A stretch of DNA of 64,000 nt from PALSA-968 sp964387075 (GTDB lineage Bacteria > Bacteroidota > Bacteroidia > B-17B0 > Aurantibacillaceae): positions 1 through 64,000 of the forward strand of contig CAYLVB010000002.1 in the NCBI GenBank assembly GCA_964387075.1, given 5' to 3'. Under the pieces are notes generated by a model. The model had not been told where the DNA came from. It did not search any database and was given only the letters and a program-made list of their open reading frames with translations. Positions within the stretch are counted from its first letter, which is position 1, and every line of letters starts with the position of its first letter. The translations under genes were made by a program, and so were the position numbers. Positions 8,451 through 16,313 of the stretch are shown here, piece by piece.

Positions 8451-9113
8451 ATGACAAGGATCGTTACCGGGAAGGTTTGCCAGATATCTGGCAAACCAAT
8501 CAAGAATAGGGAAGCAATGCCGGTTGATTGGATCCGTGAGCCTATCCTCGATCTTATCAAGAAACATTATCCGGACTTTAAGGAAGACGGTTATGTAAGT
8601 ATCAGGGAACTGAACAATTTGCAGGCCAAATATGCTGAAAATCTATTAAAGCGTGATGATCCTATATTAAATAAGAGCGAGCAGGAGGTTATTGCAAGTT
8701 TTGAAAGCAATGAGCTTCTTAGCAGATCGCCAGCGGAACTGGAAGAAGAGGAAATATTGAGTTTTACCCAAAAACTGGCTGATAAAATTGCCCGGTTCGG
8801 GGGTAGTTGGAAATTCATCCTTTCGTTTGCGTTCTTTTGTGTTTTTTGGATGGGATATAATGTGTATCAGGGTGATCGGGGGTTTGATGTTTATCCCTTC
8901 ATTTTATTGAATCTGGTTTTGTCCTGCATTGCTGCATTACAAGCTCCTTTGATCATGATGAGTCAGAACCGAAAAGAAGAAAAGGATCGTCAACGGTCAG
9001 TAAATGACTACCGAATTAATTTAAAAGCCGAATTAGAAATAAAGCAATTACACGAAAAGATCGACCTACTTATGGTTAAGCTAGTAGAAAAGAATAAACA
9101 ACATCAATTATGA
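8451..9113 (+). CDS. DUF1003 membrane protein
   Basis: A 220-residue protein with an N-terminal CQISGKP-type segment, two membrane helices (FILSFAFFCVFWMGYNVY and YPFILLNLVLSCIAALQAP), the conserved IMMSQNRKEEKDR stretch and a C-terminal coiled coil. These are the hallmarks of DUF1003, whose biochemical role is unknown. I set the start at the ATG 8451, not the upstream TTG at 8409, because the operator (8394-8405) and a -7 position at 8429 place the TTG before the transcription start. The stop overlaps the next ATG by four bases, so it is translationally coupled to the MBL-fold gene. Confidence 0.85.
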   Translation: MTRIVTGKVCQISGKPIKNREAMPVDWIREPILDLIKKHYPDFKEDGYVSIRELNNLQAKYAENLLKRDDPILNKSEQEVIASFESNELLSRSPAELEEEEILSFTQKLADKIARFGGSWKFILSFAFFCVFWMGYNVYQGDRGFDVYPFILLNLVLSCIAALQAPLIMMSQNRKEEKDRQRSVNDYRINLKAELEIKQLHEKIDLLMVKLVEKNKQHQL

Positions 9114-10513
9114 AAGTTAAATTTATCGGCGCTACAGAAACCGTTACAGGAAGTAAGCACCTTATTATAACCGAGAAAGGTCGGCAAATTTTGTTGGATT
9201 GTGGGCTTTACCAGGGTCTTGGAAAAGAAACCGACATCCTTAACCGGGATCTGGGAATCAATCCGGAACAGATCAATGCTGTGATCTTGTCACATGCCCA
9301 TATAGATCATTCAGGCCTTTTACCCTACCTGGTTAAAAAAGGTTTCAAGGGAAAGATCTATTGCTCAAGGGCTACTTATGATGTTTGCGAGGTGCTGTTG
9401 TTAGATAGTGCCCATATTCACGAAAGCGATGTACGCTTCATTAATAAACGAAGACAGAAAAAAGGACTTGAACCGATAAAACCTTTATATACACAAGCTG
9501 ACGTAGAAAGATGTCTTAAATATTTTAAACCTATACCCTATAATTCTGATTTTAGTGTCAATGATGAGATCTCATTTCAATTTACGGATGTTGGGCATAT
9601 TATTGGTGCGGCCTGTATCAACATAACTGCTAAGGAAAATGAAAAGACCACAAAGCTGGCATTTACAGGCGACATTGGAAGATACCACGATCTTATTTTA
9701 AATAAGCCGAAGCCATTCCCTCAAGCGGATTATATTATCTGCGAATCCACTTACGGTAATAAACTTCACGGAAGCAGCATCAATTCTGAAGAAAAATTGC
9801 TGGATATAGTCCTGGATACCTGCATTCAAAAAAAAGGCAAACTGATCATTCCTTCTTTTAGCTTGGGTCGAACACAGGAGATAGTATATGTTCTGAACAG
9901 ATTGAAGAACCAGGGCAAATTAGGAAATATAAAAGTGTTTGTGGATAGCCCTCTTTCATCTAAGGTCACGGAGATCGTAAAAAAACACCCGGAGTGTTTT
10001 AATGAAGATCTGAGAGACTATATTAAGACCGACCTGGAACCGTTTAATTTTAATGAACTCACGTATATTGAAGAAGCGGAAGATTCTAAAGCGCTGAATG
10101 AATCAAATGAACCCTGCATAATTATTTCGGCTTCCGGTATGGCCGACGCAGGCAGGGTAAAACATCATATTATGCATGCCATCAGCGACCCCAAAAACTG
10201 TGTGTTAATGGTTGGATATTGCTCGCCAAGATCTTTGGGCGCAGATCTATTGACCAGGAAAAATCGTGTTCATATATATGGCGAAATATTTGAAGTAAAG
10301 GCCCGGGTTGAAAGTCTTATGTCATTTAGCGCACACGCAGATTACAGCGAATTGGTGAAATATCTTTCCTGCCAGGACAAGCAAAAAGTAAAAACGATAT
10401 TCTTGGTGCATGGAGAGGAGGAAGCTAAAAAGACCTTTTGCGAAAAGCTGGAAGATGAAGGTTATCAAAAGGTGATCATCCCCGTTAAAAACAACAATTA
10501 TTCTTTAGACTGA
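9110..10513 (+). CDS. Beta-CASP metallo-beta-lactamase fold RNase-like protein
   Basis: A 467-residue protein with the MBL metal motif SHAHIDHSG (His62, His64, Asp66, His67), a downstream GDIGRYHD segment carrying the bridging Asp, a beta-CASP region, and the C-terminal VHGEEEA motif of the RNA-specificity/RMMBL domain. This is the bacterial CPSF-73-like group, so a cytoplasmic zinc-dependent RNA endo- or exonuclease is expected. Its substrate is unknown. It overlaps the DUF1003 gene and is followed 7 bases later by the CDF transporter, forming a three-gene unit from the promoter at 8394-8436. Homologues of this type are often found near universal stress proteins, which agrees with the context. 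Confidence 0.9.
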   Translation: MKVKFIGATETVTGSKHLIITEKGRQILLDCGLYQGLGKETDILNRDLGINPEQINAVILSHAHIDHSGLLPYLVKKGFKGKIYCSRATYDVCEVLLLDSAHIHESDVRFINKRRQKKGLEPIKPLYTQADVERCLKYFKPIPYNSDFSVNDEISFQFTDVGHIIGAACINITAKENEKTTKLAFTGDIGRYHDLILNKPKPFPQADYIICESTYGNKLHGSSINSEEKLLDIVLDTCIQKKGKLIIPSFSLGRTQEIVYVLNRLKNQGKLGNIKVFVDSPLSSKVTEIVKKHPECFNEDLRDYIKTDLEPFNFNELTYIEEAEDSKALNESNEPCIIISASGMADAGRVKHHIMHAISDPKNCVLMVGYCSPRSLGADLLTRKNRVHIYGEIFEVKARVESLMSFSAHADYSELVKYLSCQDKQKVKTIFLVHGEEEAKKTFCEKLEDEGYQKVIIPVKNNNYSLD

Positions 10514-10520
10514 TTTCTCT

Positions 10521-11519
10521 GTGGCCAACTCGATAGCAAACAAAAAGATCAGGATCATGTGGGTAACCCTACTTGTCAGCATTCTACTAATGTTGGTGAA
10601 GTTCTTCGCTTATTTTTTAACACAGTCCAGTGCCATACTGACGGATGCTGTAGAATCTTTGGTGAATATAGCCGCAGGGGCTTTTGCTCTATATAGCATT
10701 TATTATGCGGCGCGGCCGAAAGATGCAGAACATCCTTATGGGCATGGTAAAATCGAATTCTTTTCAGCTGGGGTTGAAGGAGGTATGATCTTATTGGCGG
10801 GCATAGCCATGATCGTGAAGGGCATAGTTGCCTTTATTAAAAAAGATACTATAAGTGCAGCAGACACGGGAGCGTATTTATCCGCTTTTTCCGGAATTGC
10901 TAACTGGATCATGGGAACTGTTTTGATAAGAAAAGGCAAAAAATTCAATTCGACTCTTATGATGGCTGATGGGAAACATTTAATGGCCGACACCATCTCC
11001 AGTATTGGTCTCGTGGTCGGGTTGGTTCTGATTTACCTGACTGAAATTTACTGGATTGATTATCTGATTACTCTTGTATTTGGGATATTTATCGTTTACA
11101 CTGGATTTAGACTCGTTAAAGAAGCATTTTTTAACTTGCTGGATAAGGCAGATGAGGAAAGGCTGAACAAACTGGTGGTTTTGCTTAATGAAAAGAGAGA
11201 TGAACGCTGGGTTGATGTGCATAATCTGAGGGTTCTAAAATATGGGGCTCATCTGCATGTAGATTGTCACCTTACTTTGCCTTGGTATTTTACTCTCGAA
11301 GAATCGCATGGGGAAGTGGATAAGGTTGAAAAGCTTGTAGACGATGATCCGGAACAAGAGATCGAGTTCTTTATCCATGCCGATCCATGCCTTCCTTCCT
11401 CATGCGCTGTTTGTATATTAAAGACGTGTCAGTACCGGAAACATCCTTTTGTTAAACGGTTGAACTGGGATCTAACTAACGTTCTACCCAATGAAAAACA
11501 TGCATTGGGCAATTCCTGA
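10521..11519 (+). CDS. Cation diffusion facilitator (CDF) transporter
   Basis: A 332-residue inner-membrane metal/proton antiporter with six predicted helices. TM2 contains the metal-site segment AILTDAVESLVN, the following loop has HPYGHGK, and TM5 carries ADGKHLMADT with the expected His and Asp. The cytoplasmic domain (ERWVDVHNLRVLKYGAHLHVDCHL) matches the CDF dimerisation fold. The C-terminus adds a Cys-rich tail with CxxxxCxxC spacing (PCLPSSCAVCILKTCQY) that may bind metal; this extension is unusual. Substrate (Zn, Fe or another divalent metal) is not determined. The start is a GTG at 10521. The stop codon lies inside the operator of the next promoter. Confidence 0.88.
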   Translation: MANSIANKKIRIMWVTLLVSILLMLVKFFAYFLTQSSAILTDAVESLVNIAAGAFALYSIYYAARPKDAEHPYGHGKIEFFSAGVEGGMILLAGIAMIVKGIVAFIKKDTISAADTGAYLSAFSGIANWIMGTVLIRKGKKFNSTLMMADGKHLMADTISSIGLVVGLVLIYLTEIYWIDYLITLVFGIFIVYTGFRLVKEAFFNLLDKADEERLNKLVVLLNEKRDERWVDVHNLRVLKYGAHLHVDCHLTLPWYFTLEESHGEVDKVEKLVDDDPEQEIEFFIHADPCLPSSCAVCILKTCQYRKHPFVKRLNWDLTNVLPNEKHALGNS

Positions 11520-11528
11520 TAAAGATCA
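11517..11528. promoter_or_regulatory. Crp/FNR-type operator TGATAAAGATCA
   Basis: Matches TGAYNNNNRTCA with flanks giving CTGAT...ATCAG. It overlaps the stop codon of the CDF gene. The centre is 51.5 bp upstream of a perfect -7 box; a degenerate site TAAGGCGAGTCA (11539-11550) occupies the 29.5 bp position. Confidence 0.65.
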
Positions 11529-11573
11529 GTCATTAAACTAAGGCGAGTCATTAAAGGCCAACCGGCACTCCAA

Positions 11574-11581
11574 TACATTTG
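11574..11581 (+). promoter_or_regulatory. -7 box TACATTTG of the universal stress gene
   Basis: A perfect TAnnTTTG element 14 bases before the ATG at 11596. Confidence 0.65.
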
Positions 11582-11595
11582 CTTAAAACTTATTT

Positions 11596-12420
11596 ATGGA
11601 AGCAATATTAATACCTACAGATTTCTCGGATGCGGCCAATAACGCCGTTGAATACGGAGTAGAATTGGCCAAATATTTCACGGCTCGCATTATCCTGGTA
11701 AACGCATACCCGGCTCCTGCGATGGAGTACGAAATGGGTCTTTCTTTGCAGATTGCCGATTCTATGAGACAAGGTTCGGAGGAGGGGCTTGCTAAGTTAA
11801 AAAGAGGTATTTGCGACCGGCACAAGAGAAATTTTGACATTGAATGTATTTCTCAAATGGGCACCCCTTATAGTGTAATAAGTGAAGTGGCGAATCAATG
11901 TGATGTAGAAATGATCGTTATGGGGATCGTGGGCGAATCGGGGAAACTAAAGGAGCATTTGATCGGAAGTAATGCAGTAAGAGTAGCCCGGCATCTAGAA
12001 GTTCCAACTATTATAGTTCCGGAGAAGGTGAAGTATCACCGTATCAAAAAAATGGCCTTTGCCTGTGATCTCGATAAAACGGACGAAGGAACCTTGGTAT
12101 ATATCGTTAAATACTTCGCACATGTTTTCGATGCGGAGTTAGAGGTGATCAATATACAGAAGCCAAACGAAGAGTTGAGCCTGGATAAAGCCGAATCGAG
12201 CTTGCTGGTTGAGACTAAATTAAAAACGATAAAACATCAAAATATCTTTACTACAGATGAAAATGTGGTGCACGGATTGAAAACATATTTAACGGAACAT
12301 CCCGCCGATATCGTGATGGTCAACCCCAAAAAACACAATATTTTCCACAACCTGTTTCAATCCAGTGTAACCAAAGATCTGGCGTTTCATCTTAACTTGC
12401 CAATCCTCTCAATTCACTAA
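11596..12420 (+). CDS. Universal stress protein, tandem domains (copy 1)
   Basis: A 274-residue protein beginning MEAILIPTDFSDAANNAVEY, the classical UspA nucleotide-fold start. The first domain ends with the GSNAVRVARHLEVPTIIVP ATP-loop-like motif. A second, more diverged Usp domain fills residues 150-274 without an intact G-2X-G-9X-G(S/T) motif. Tandem Usp proteins bind nucleotides and act in stress survival, with direct targets mostly unknown. One of five tandem Usp paralogues in the island; it is transcribed alone from a promoter with the palindrome at 11517-11528 in class I position. Cytoplasmic. Confidence 0.9.
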   Translation: MEAILIPTDFSDAANNAVEYGVELAKYFTARIILVNAYPAPAMEYEMGLSLQIADSMRQGSEEGLAKLKRGICDRHKRNFDIECISQMGTPYSVISEVANQCDVEMIVMGIVGESGKLKEHLIGSNAVRVARHLEVPTIIVPEKVKYHRIKKMAFACDLDKTDEGTLVYIVKYFAHVFDAELEVINIQKPNEELSLDKAESSLLVETKLKTIKHQNIFTTDENVVHGLKTYLTEHPADIVMVNPKKHNIFHNLFQSSVTKDLAFHLNLPILSIH

Positions 12421-12451
12421 TTATTAGATAATTATATGGGCTTTCTCAACC

Positions 12452-12463
12452 TGACCAAAATCA
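12452..12463. promoter_or_regulatory. Crp/FNR-type operator TGACCAAAATCA
   Basis: Matches TGAYNNNNRTCA. The centre is 29.5 bp upstream of TAGTTTGC (from 12487), a -7-like box with a one-base-shorter spacer. This operator controls the kinase-regulator pair itself, which suggests autoregulation. Confidence 0.6.
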
Positions 12464-12510
12464 TTTTGGGCATCATCGGACTTTTGTAGTTTGCATTCTT
12501 TTTGGATGTT

Positions 12511-13719
12511 ATGCTTATATTAGATTCCGATAAAACATTTCAGATGGAGAGCCTTAATGCCTTGTTTGAGCATGCAACGGAAGGTATAATCATTACCAAT
12601 AGGGAGGGAACGATCATCAAGGCCAATCCCAGTTCAGAACGGCTTTTTGGATATGAACCCAAAGAACTTTTGGGACAAAAGGTGGAAACACTGATTCCGA
12701 CCCGCCTGGCGAAAAAGCATGTTGAGCACCGGAATAATTATAATGAAAATCCTCATCCCCGGTCGATGGGAAAAAATATGGTTCTGGCAGGAAAACGTAA
12801 GGGCGGCAGCGAATTTCCTGTTGAGATCAGCTTATCGTATTATAAAAAGGAAGAAGATACTTTTGCTATAGCCTTCATTATTGATATTACCGAACGGAAA
12901 ATTCATGAGGAGAATATCCGTAAGATGAACCAGGAATTAGAATTAAAGGTAACAGAACGCACTAAAATACTAGAGGAAGCTTTATTGGAACTTGAAAATT
13001 CAAAAGAACAATTAAGCCAGGCGCTTGAAAAGGAAAAAGAGTTGAATGATATGAAATCGCGCTTTGTAACAATGGCTTCTCATGAGTTTCGTACTCCTCT
13101 AAGCGCAATTCTTTCTTCAGTTTCTCTCATTGATAAGTATACTGCTGGTCAGATTGATGAGAGGCCACGTAAGCATGTGGCGCGAATAAAATCTTCAGTA
13201 ACTAATATGACTTTGATCCTTAATGATTTTCTGTCGGCTGAAAGACTTCAGGAAGGTAAGATTGTGGCTAAAATAGAGGAAGTAAACCTTCACACTCTTG
13301 CCCTGGAAGTAATAAATGATTTACAGGGAGTAATAAAGCAGGGGCAAAAAATAGACTATGTTCATCAAGGAGAGGAGATCGCTTTACTTGACAAGCAAAT
13401 AATAAGAAATATGCTCTTGAACCTTACCAGTAACGCTATTAAGTTTTCTGCGGAGGGTAAAACGATCCATGTGCGTACTGAGATCAGCGAATCTGAAGTT
13501 CTTATCCGGGTTACCGATGAAGGGATCGGAATTCCGGAAGAAGAGCACGAACATTTGTTCGGAAGGTTTTTCAGGGCTAAAAACGCGACCAATATTCAGG
13601 GAACAGGCCTTGGTTTAAATATTGTGGCCCGTTACCTTGAAATGCTGGGAGGTAAAATAGATTTTACCAGCGAGCTGAATGTAGGAACAACCTTTAAAAT
13701 ATCAATTCCAAACAAATAA
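12511..13719 (+). CDS. PAS domain sensor histidine kinase, soluble
   Basis: A 402-residue cytoplasmic kinase. A PAS domain (about residues 12-130) is followed by a coiled coil, a HisKA dimerisation helix with MASHEFRTPLSAI (phospho-His in SHEF), and a HATPase domain with N, G1 (DEGIGIP), F and G2 (GTGLGL) boxes. There is no membrane segment. The PAS domain has a His in KKHVEHRNNY at the position of the heme ligand of FixL; that His is also common in non-heme PAS domains, so oxygen sensing is only a possibility. The ATG at 12511 lies just after the predicted transcription start; a TTG nine bases earlier is an alternative. It is followed one base later by its receiver-Crp partner. Confidence 0.9.
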   Translation: MLILDSDKTFQMESLNALFEHATEGIIITNREGTIIKANPSSERLFGYEPKELLGQKVETLIPTRLAKKHVEHRNNYNENPHPRSMGKNMVLAGKRKGGSEFPVEISLSYYKKEEDTFAIAFIIDITERKIHEENIRKMNQELELKVTERTKILEEALLELENSKEQLSQALEKEKELNDMKSRFVTMASHEFRTPLSAILSSVSLIDKYTAGQIDERPRKHVARIKSSVTNMTLILNDFLSAERLQEGKIVAKIEEVNLHTLALEVINDLQGVIKQGQKIDYVHQGEEIALLDKQIIRNMLLNLTSNAIKFSAEGKTIHVRTEISESEVLIRVTDEGIGIPEEEHEHLFGRFFRAKNATNIQGTGLGLNIVARYLEMLGGKIDFTSELNVGTTFKISIPNK

Positions 13720-13720
13720 T

Positions 13721-14779
13721 ATGAAGACTATTTTACTTATTGAAGACAACGACATGGTGCGGGAGAATACCGCAGAGATCCTTGAGCTAGCAAATTATAA
13801 AGTATTGCAGGCAGAGAACGGAAAGGTCGGCGTTGAGCTGGCCCAAAAAAATAAACCTGATCTGATCATTTGTGATATTATGATGCCCGTATTGGATGGA
13901 TATGGTGTGATACATTTATTAAATAAAAACCAGGAAACGGCGAGTATTCCCTTTATTTTCCTTACCGCTAAAAGTGAGAGAGGCGATTTCAGGAAGGGAA
14001 TGGAAATGGGGGCCGACGATTATATTGTGAAGCCTTTTGATGATATCGAGTTGTTGCGGGCTGTTGAAAGCCGTATAAAACGGAGCGTATTACTCAGGGC
14101 CGAGTTTTCAAAGAACGTCGAGGGTTTAAACAAGTTCTTTGATGAGATCAAAGAGATCGATGCGCTCAAAAAACTTTCTGCTGAGCGCAGGATAAAAGTA
14201 TTTAAAAAGAAGGAGATCATATTCAGCGAAGGTAATTCACCTAATTTTCTTTACTTCCTCTCTAAAGGAAAAGTAAAAACATTTAAAGCTCATGAGTACG
14301 GAAAGGAACTCATTACTACCCTGTACAAAGAAGGCGACTTTTTTGGTTACCTGGCACTTTTGGAAGAAAGCCCTTATACGGATACTGCCGAGGCCCTGGA
14401 AGATTCGGAAGTATGTCTTATCCCTAAAGAAGATTTCTTCGCGCTTATCTATAATAATATGACGGTAATGAAGAAATTCATCAAGATGCTATCGGATAAC
14501 ATTGTAGAAAAAGAGGCGCAACTTGTCAACCTGGCCTATAGCTCAGTACGGAAACGTGTAGCCGAGGCACTTGTGCTGCTTCAAAGTCGCTATGATAAGA
14601 GTGCGGGGCAAAACTTCAGTATCTCATTATCCCGCGAGGATCTCGCGAATATTGTTGGTACTGCCACGGAGTCTCTCATTCGTACTTTAAGTGATTTTAA
14701 AGAGGAAAATTTGATCGAAATAAAGAGCGGTCAGATAACCATTACCAGCCCCGAGAAACTAAGAAAGCTTAAAGCCTGA
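13721..14779 (+). CDS. Response regulator fused to Crp/FNR-type DNA-binding module
   Basis: 352 residues. The receiver domain (1-125) has the acidic pair near residues 8-11, phospho-acceptor Asp52 in IICDIMMPVLDG, and the VKPFDD Lys. A cyclic-nucleotide-binding-like beta roll (about 145-255) and a Crp-type winged helix (about 270-345) follow. The recognition helix TATESLIRTLSDF keeps the Glu and, four residues on, the Arg that in CRP and FNR contact the TGA core of their sites. No N-terminal FNR Cys cluster is present, so the input is presumably phosphorylation by the adjacent kinase. It is the obvious candidate to bind the TGAYNNNNRTCA palindromes of the island; that assignment is inference. 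Confidence 0.92.
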   Translation: MKTILLIEDNDMVRENTAEILELANYKVLQAENGKVGVELAQKNKPDLIICDIMMPVLDGYGVIHLLNKNQETASIPFIFLTAKSERGDFRKGMEMGADDYIVKPFDDIELLRAVESRIKRSVLLRAEFSKNVEGLNKFFDEIKEIDALKKLSAERRIKVFKKKEIIFSEGNSPNFLYFLSKGKVKTFKAHEYGKELITTLYKEGDFFGYLALLEESPYTDTAEALEDSEVCLIPKEDFFALIYNNMTVMKKFIKMLSDNIVEKEAQLVNLAYSSVRKRVAEALVLLQSRYDKSAGQNFSISLSREDLANIVGTATESLIRTLSDFKEENLIEIKSGQITITSPEKLRKLKA

Positions 14780-14815
14780 TCAGGGAAAATAGTACCGGTA
14801 TCAGGAGGATATATT

Positions 14816-15256
14816 TCAATGACATATTGTATTGTGTTTTTGTAACTGATAATAATTATAGGGTAGGGCAAGAAGAAACCCGAGGAACATTGCCAGTATC
14901 ATTACTTGTAAGCCACGCGATGAATGGGCATGAATATGATGCAACGTTGATTTTGAAAACACCACAAAGGAGACCAGGTTCTCTGTTAGCATCATGATCA
15001 GCATTGAAACCAAGCTCATCTTATAACAGTTGTTCAATGCTTTTTTGAATGCGATCTTCTGAATGGTCATGTTCCATGGGATCATAAATAGCATACAGCT
15101 TAGGTAACCGACAACGAGAGAAATTAGTAGAACAAAAAACCAATTAGACCCGGAGAGATAATATAAAACCCCCATGGTGCCTATCGAACATCCGCAAACA
15201 CACAGGAGGGTGGCAAGTAAGCAATCTTTCCATATTTGTTTGTTTGTCCAATACAT
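14816..15256 (-). CDS. DUF4396-type membrane protein
   Basis: A 146-residue protein with four hydrophobic helices. The opening WKDCLLATLLCVCGCSIGTMG and the C-terminal PYNYYQL segment followed by a His-containing tail match DUF4396. Members of that family are small integral membrane proteins of unknown function, often near copper or heavy-metal genes. Here it lies 66 bases downstream of the Cys-rich copper-binding bundle gene on the same strand, probably in one transcript from the operator at 15720. It converges with the receiver-Crp gene. Metal handling is suggested only by the neighbour. Confidence 0.65.
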   Translation of the reverse strand: MYWTNKQIWKDCLLATLLCVCGCSIGTMGVLYYLSGSNWFFVLLISLVVGYLSCMLFMIPWNMTIQKIAFKKALNNCYKMSLVSMLIMMLTENLVSFVVFSKSTLHHIHAHSSRGLQVMILAMFLGFLLALPYNYYQLQKHNTICH

Positions 15257-15322
15257 TGGTTTTTTGTTTACTAATTAGCACAAGATTTATCAGTAAGTGG
15301 GACTATCCACTTCCGGGAGATC

Positions 15323-15649
15323 TTACGCCAGGGCTGTGGCAAATTCAGCGCAAACAGCCGCACATTTTTTGCAGGCTTCAGCGCACTCCTTGCAGCTTGC
15401 ATGGTGCGAAGCATGTTTAGCACACTCGGTGGCACAGGCTCTGCAGACTTTTGTGCATAAAGCGCAAACTTCTGTACAATACTTAGAGCCCCTGGCTTCC
15501 AATCGTGCGCATAAGGCGCAAATGTCGGCGCAATCGCGGCATAATAATGCACATTCTTTGTTACCAACATTAATACAGTCGGTGATGCAGCTTTCGCAGG
15601 TAGAAACGCAGGCCAGGCAAGCGTCGATGCAGTTTTGATTTTTTTTCAT
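15323..15649 (-). CDS. Cys-rich four-helix-bundle copper-binding protein (DUF326/Csp-like)
   Basis: 108 residues, of which about 20 are Cys arranged mainly as CxxxC and CxxC along predicted helices (ACLACVSTCESCITDC, CRDCADICALC, CTEVCALCTKVC, CKECAEACKKC). This is the pattern of DUF326 and the copper storage proteins, in which Cys pairs line the core of a four-helix bundle and bind many Cu(I) ions. No signal peptide is seen, so the protein is cytosolic, like Csp3. It has its own promoter with an operator at 15720-15731. A regulated copper or thiol buffer under stress is the likely role. Other frames across it are shadows. Confidence 0.88.
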   Translation of the reverse strand: MKKNQNCIDACLACVSTCESCITDCINVGNKECALLCRDCADICALCARLEARGSKYCTEVCALCTKVCRACATECAKHASHHASCKECAEACKKCAAVCAEFATALA

Positions 15650-15688
15650 TTTTTTTGTTTTTTATAGGTTATTAAAAGGTTTACACCG

Positions 15689-15696
15689 CAATATTA
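15689..15696 (-). promoter_or_regulatory. -7 box TAATATTG of the Cys-rich protein gene
   Basis: Read on the minus strand, TAATATTG differs from TAnnTTTG at one base. The palindrome centre at 15725.5 is 29.5 bp upstream of its first base. Confidence 0.55.
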
Positions 15697-15719
15697 AAGT
15701 CAGCAATAGGAGATTCCTG

Positions 15720-15731
15720 TGACCGTAGTCA
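15720..15731. promoter_or_regulatory. Crp/FNR-type operator TGACCGTAGTCA
   Basis: Matches TGAYNNNNRTCA, positioned 29.5 bp from the -7 box of the leftward Cys-rich protein gene. Confidence 0.65.
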
Positions 15732-15783
15732 ACCGGGACAGTGATATTTCTCAGCTTACCGGTTAAATACGGAATTTGATCGT

Positions 15784-16221
15784 TTAAGCCACTTTAATTT
15801 CTTTTTTAGCCTGCTTAACCGCTTCTTCCTTTTTGGGGATCTCCAGTTTTAATAACCCATTTTCGTACTTCGCTTCTATGCCCTCGCGATCAGCAGCCTT
15901 AGGCAACTGGAATGAGCGGGTAAAAGACCCGTACGAAAATTCTTTCCGAGTGAACTTTTTGTTCTTTTCTTCCTTTTCGGTCTTGTTTTCCGCGCTTATG
16001 GTTAAAACTTCGTTTTCGAGGTTAACCTTTACTTCTTCTTTTTTAAAGGCGGGAATGGCTAGTTCCACCTTGTACTCCTTATCTGTTTCGGATACATTGG
16101 CTGCGGGTAAGGAGGCATGAAATCCTTTAAAGAATTTTTCAGGCGAAAGCCATTTATCTGTTTCAAAGAAATCAGATAAGGCGGGGAAAAGGTTTGTTCC
16201 GTTGTCTTTGATCTGTGTCAT
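15784..16221 (-). CDS. Small heat shock protein Hsp20
   Basis: 145 residues with the alpha-crystallin domain. The A-x-x-x-n-I-x-V segment is represented by LPAANVSETDKEYKVELAIP near residue 35-55. The C-terminal part contains GIEAKYENGLLKLEIPKKEE, with the conserved GxLxLxIPK ending. These ATP-independent holdases bind unfolding proteins during stress. The length is usual for class A/B bacterial Hsp20. Single gene with its own promoter; an operator lies at 16286-16297, upstream of a TACTTTTA box. Crp/FNR-type control of hsp20 matches the dormancy-regulon pattern known from other phyla. Confidence 0.92.
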   Translation of the reverse strand: MTQIKDNGTNLFPALSDFFETDKWLSPEKFFKGFHASLPAANVSETDKEYKVELAIPAFKKEEVKVNLENEVLTISAENKTEKEEKNKKFTRKEFSYGSFTRSFQLPKAADREGIEAKYENGLLKLEIPKKEEAVKQAKKEIKVA

Positions 16222-16285
16222 TTTTGATTGTTTTTTTGGTTTAACTTATTTTATGTAAAAGTATTTGCGTATAGTGATTAGGAAA

Positions 16286-16297
16286 TGATCGGTGTCA
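16286..16297. promoter_or_regulatory. Crp/FNR-type operator TGATCGGTGTCA
   Basis: Matches TGAYNNNNRTCA. Its centre is 28.5 bp upstream of the TACTTTTA -7 box (16263-16256, minus strand) of hsp20. Confidence 0.65.
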
Positions 16298-16313
16298 TCT
16301 CGAAACTATGAGA

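Noticed and set aside
12436..12489. A 17-codon hydrophobic frame MGFLNLTKIILGIIGLL
   Set aside because: It overlaps the operator at 12452 and the -7 box, lies upstream of the transcription start of the kinase, and has no other support.
12511..13719. Confident heme-based oxygen sensor like FixL
   Set aside because: The aligned His also occurs in many non-heme PAS domains and other FixL pocket residues cannot be confirmed by eye.
15297..15638. Forward frame opposite the Cys-rich protein
   Set aside because: An antisense shadow; only the minus frame has the CxxxC helix pattern.
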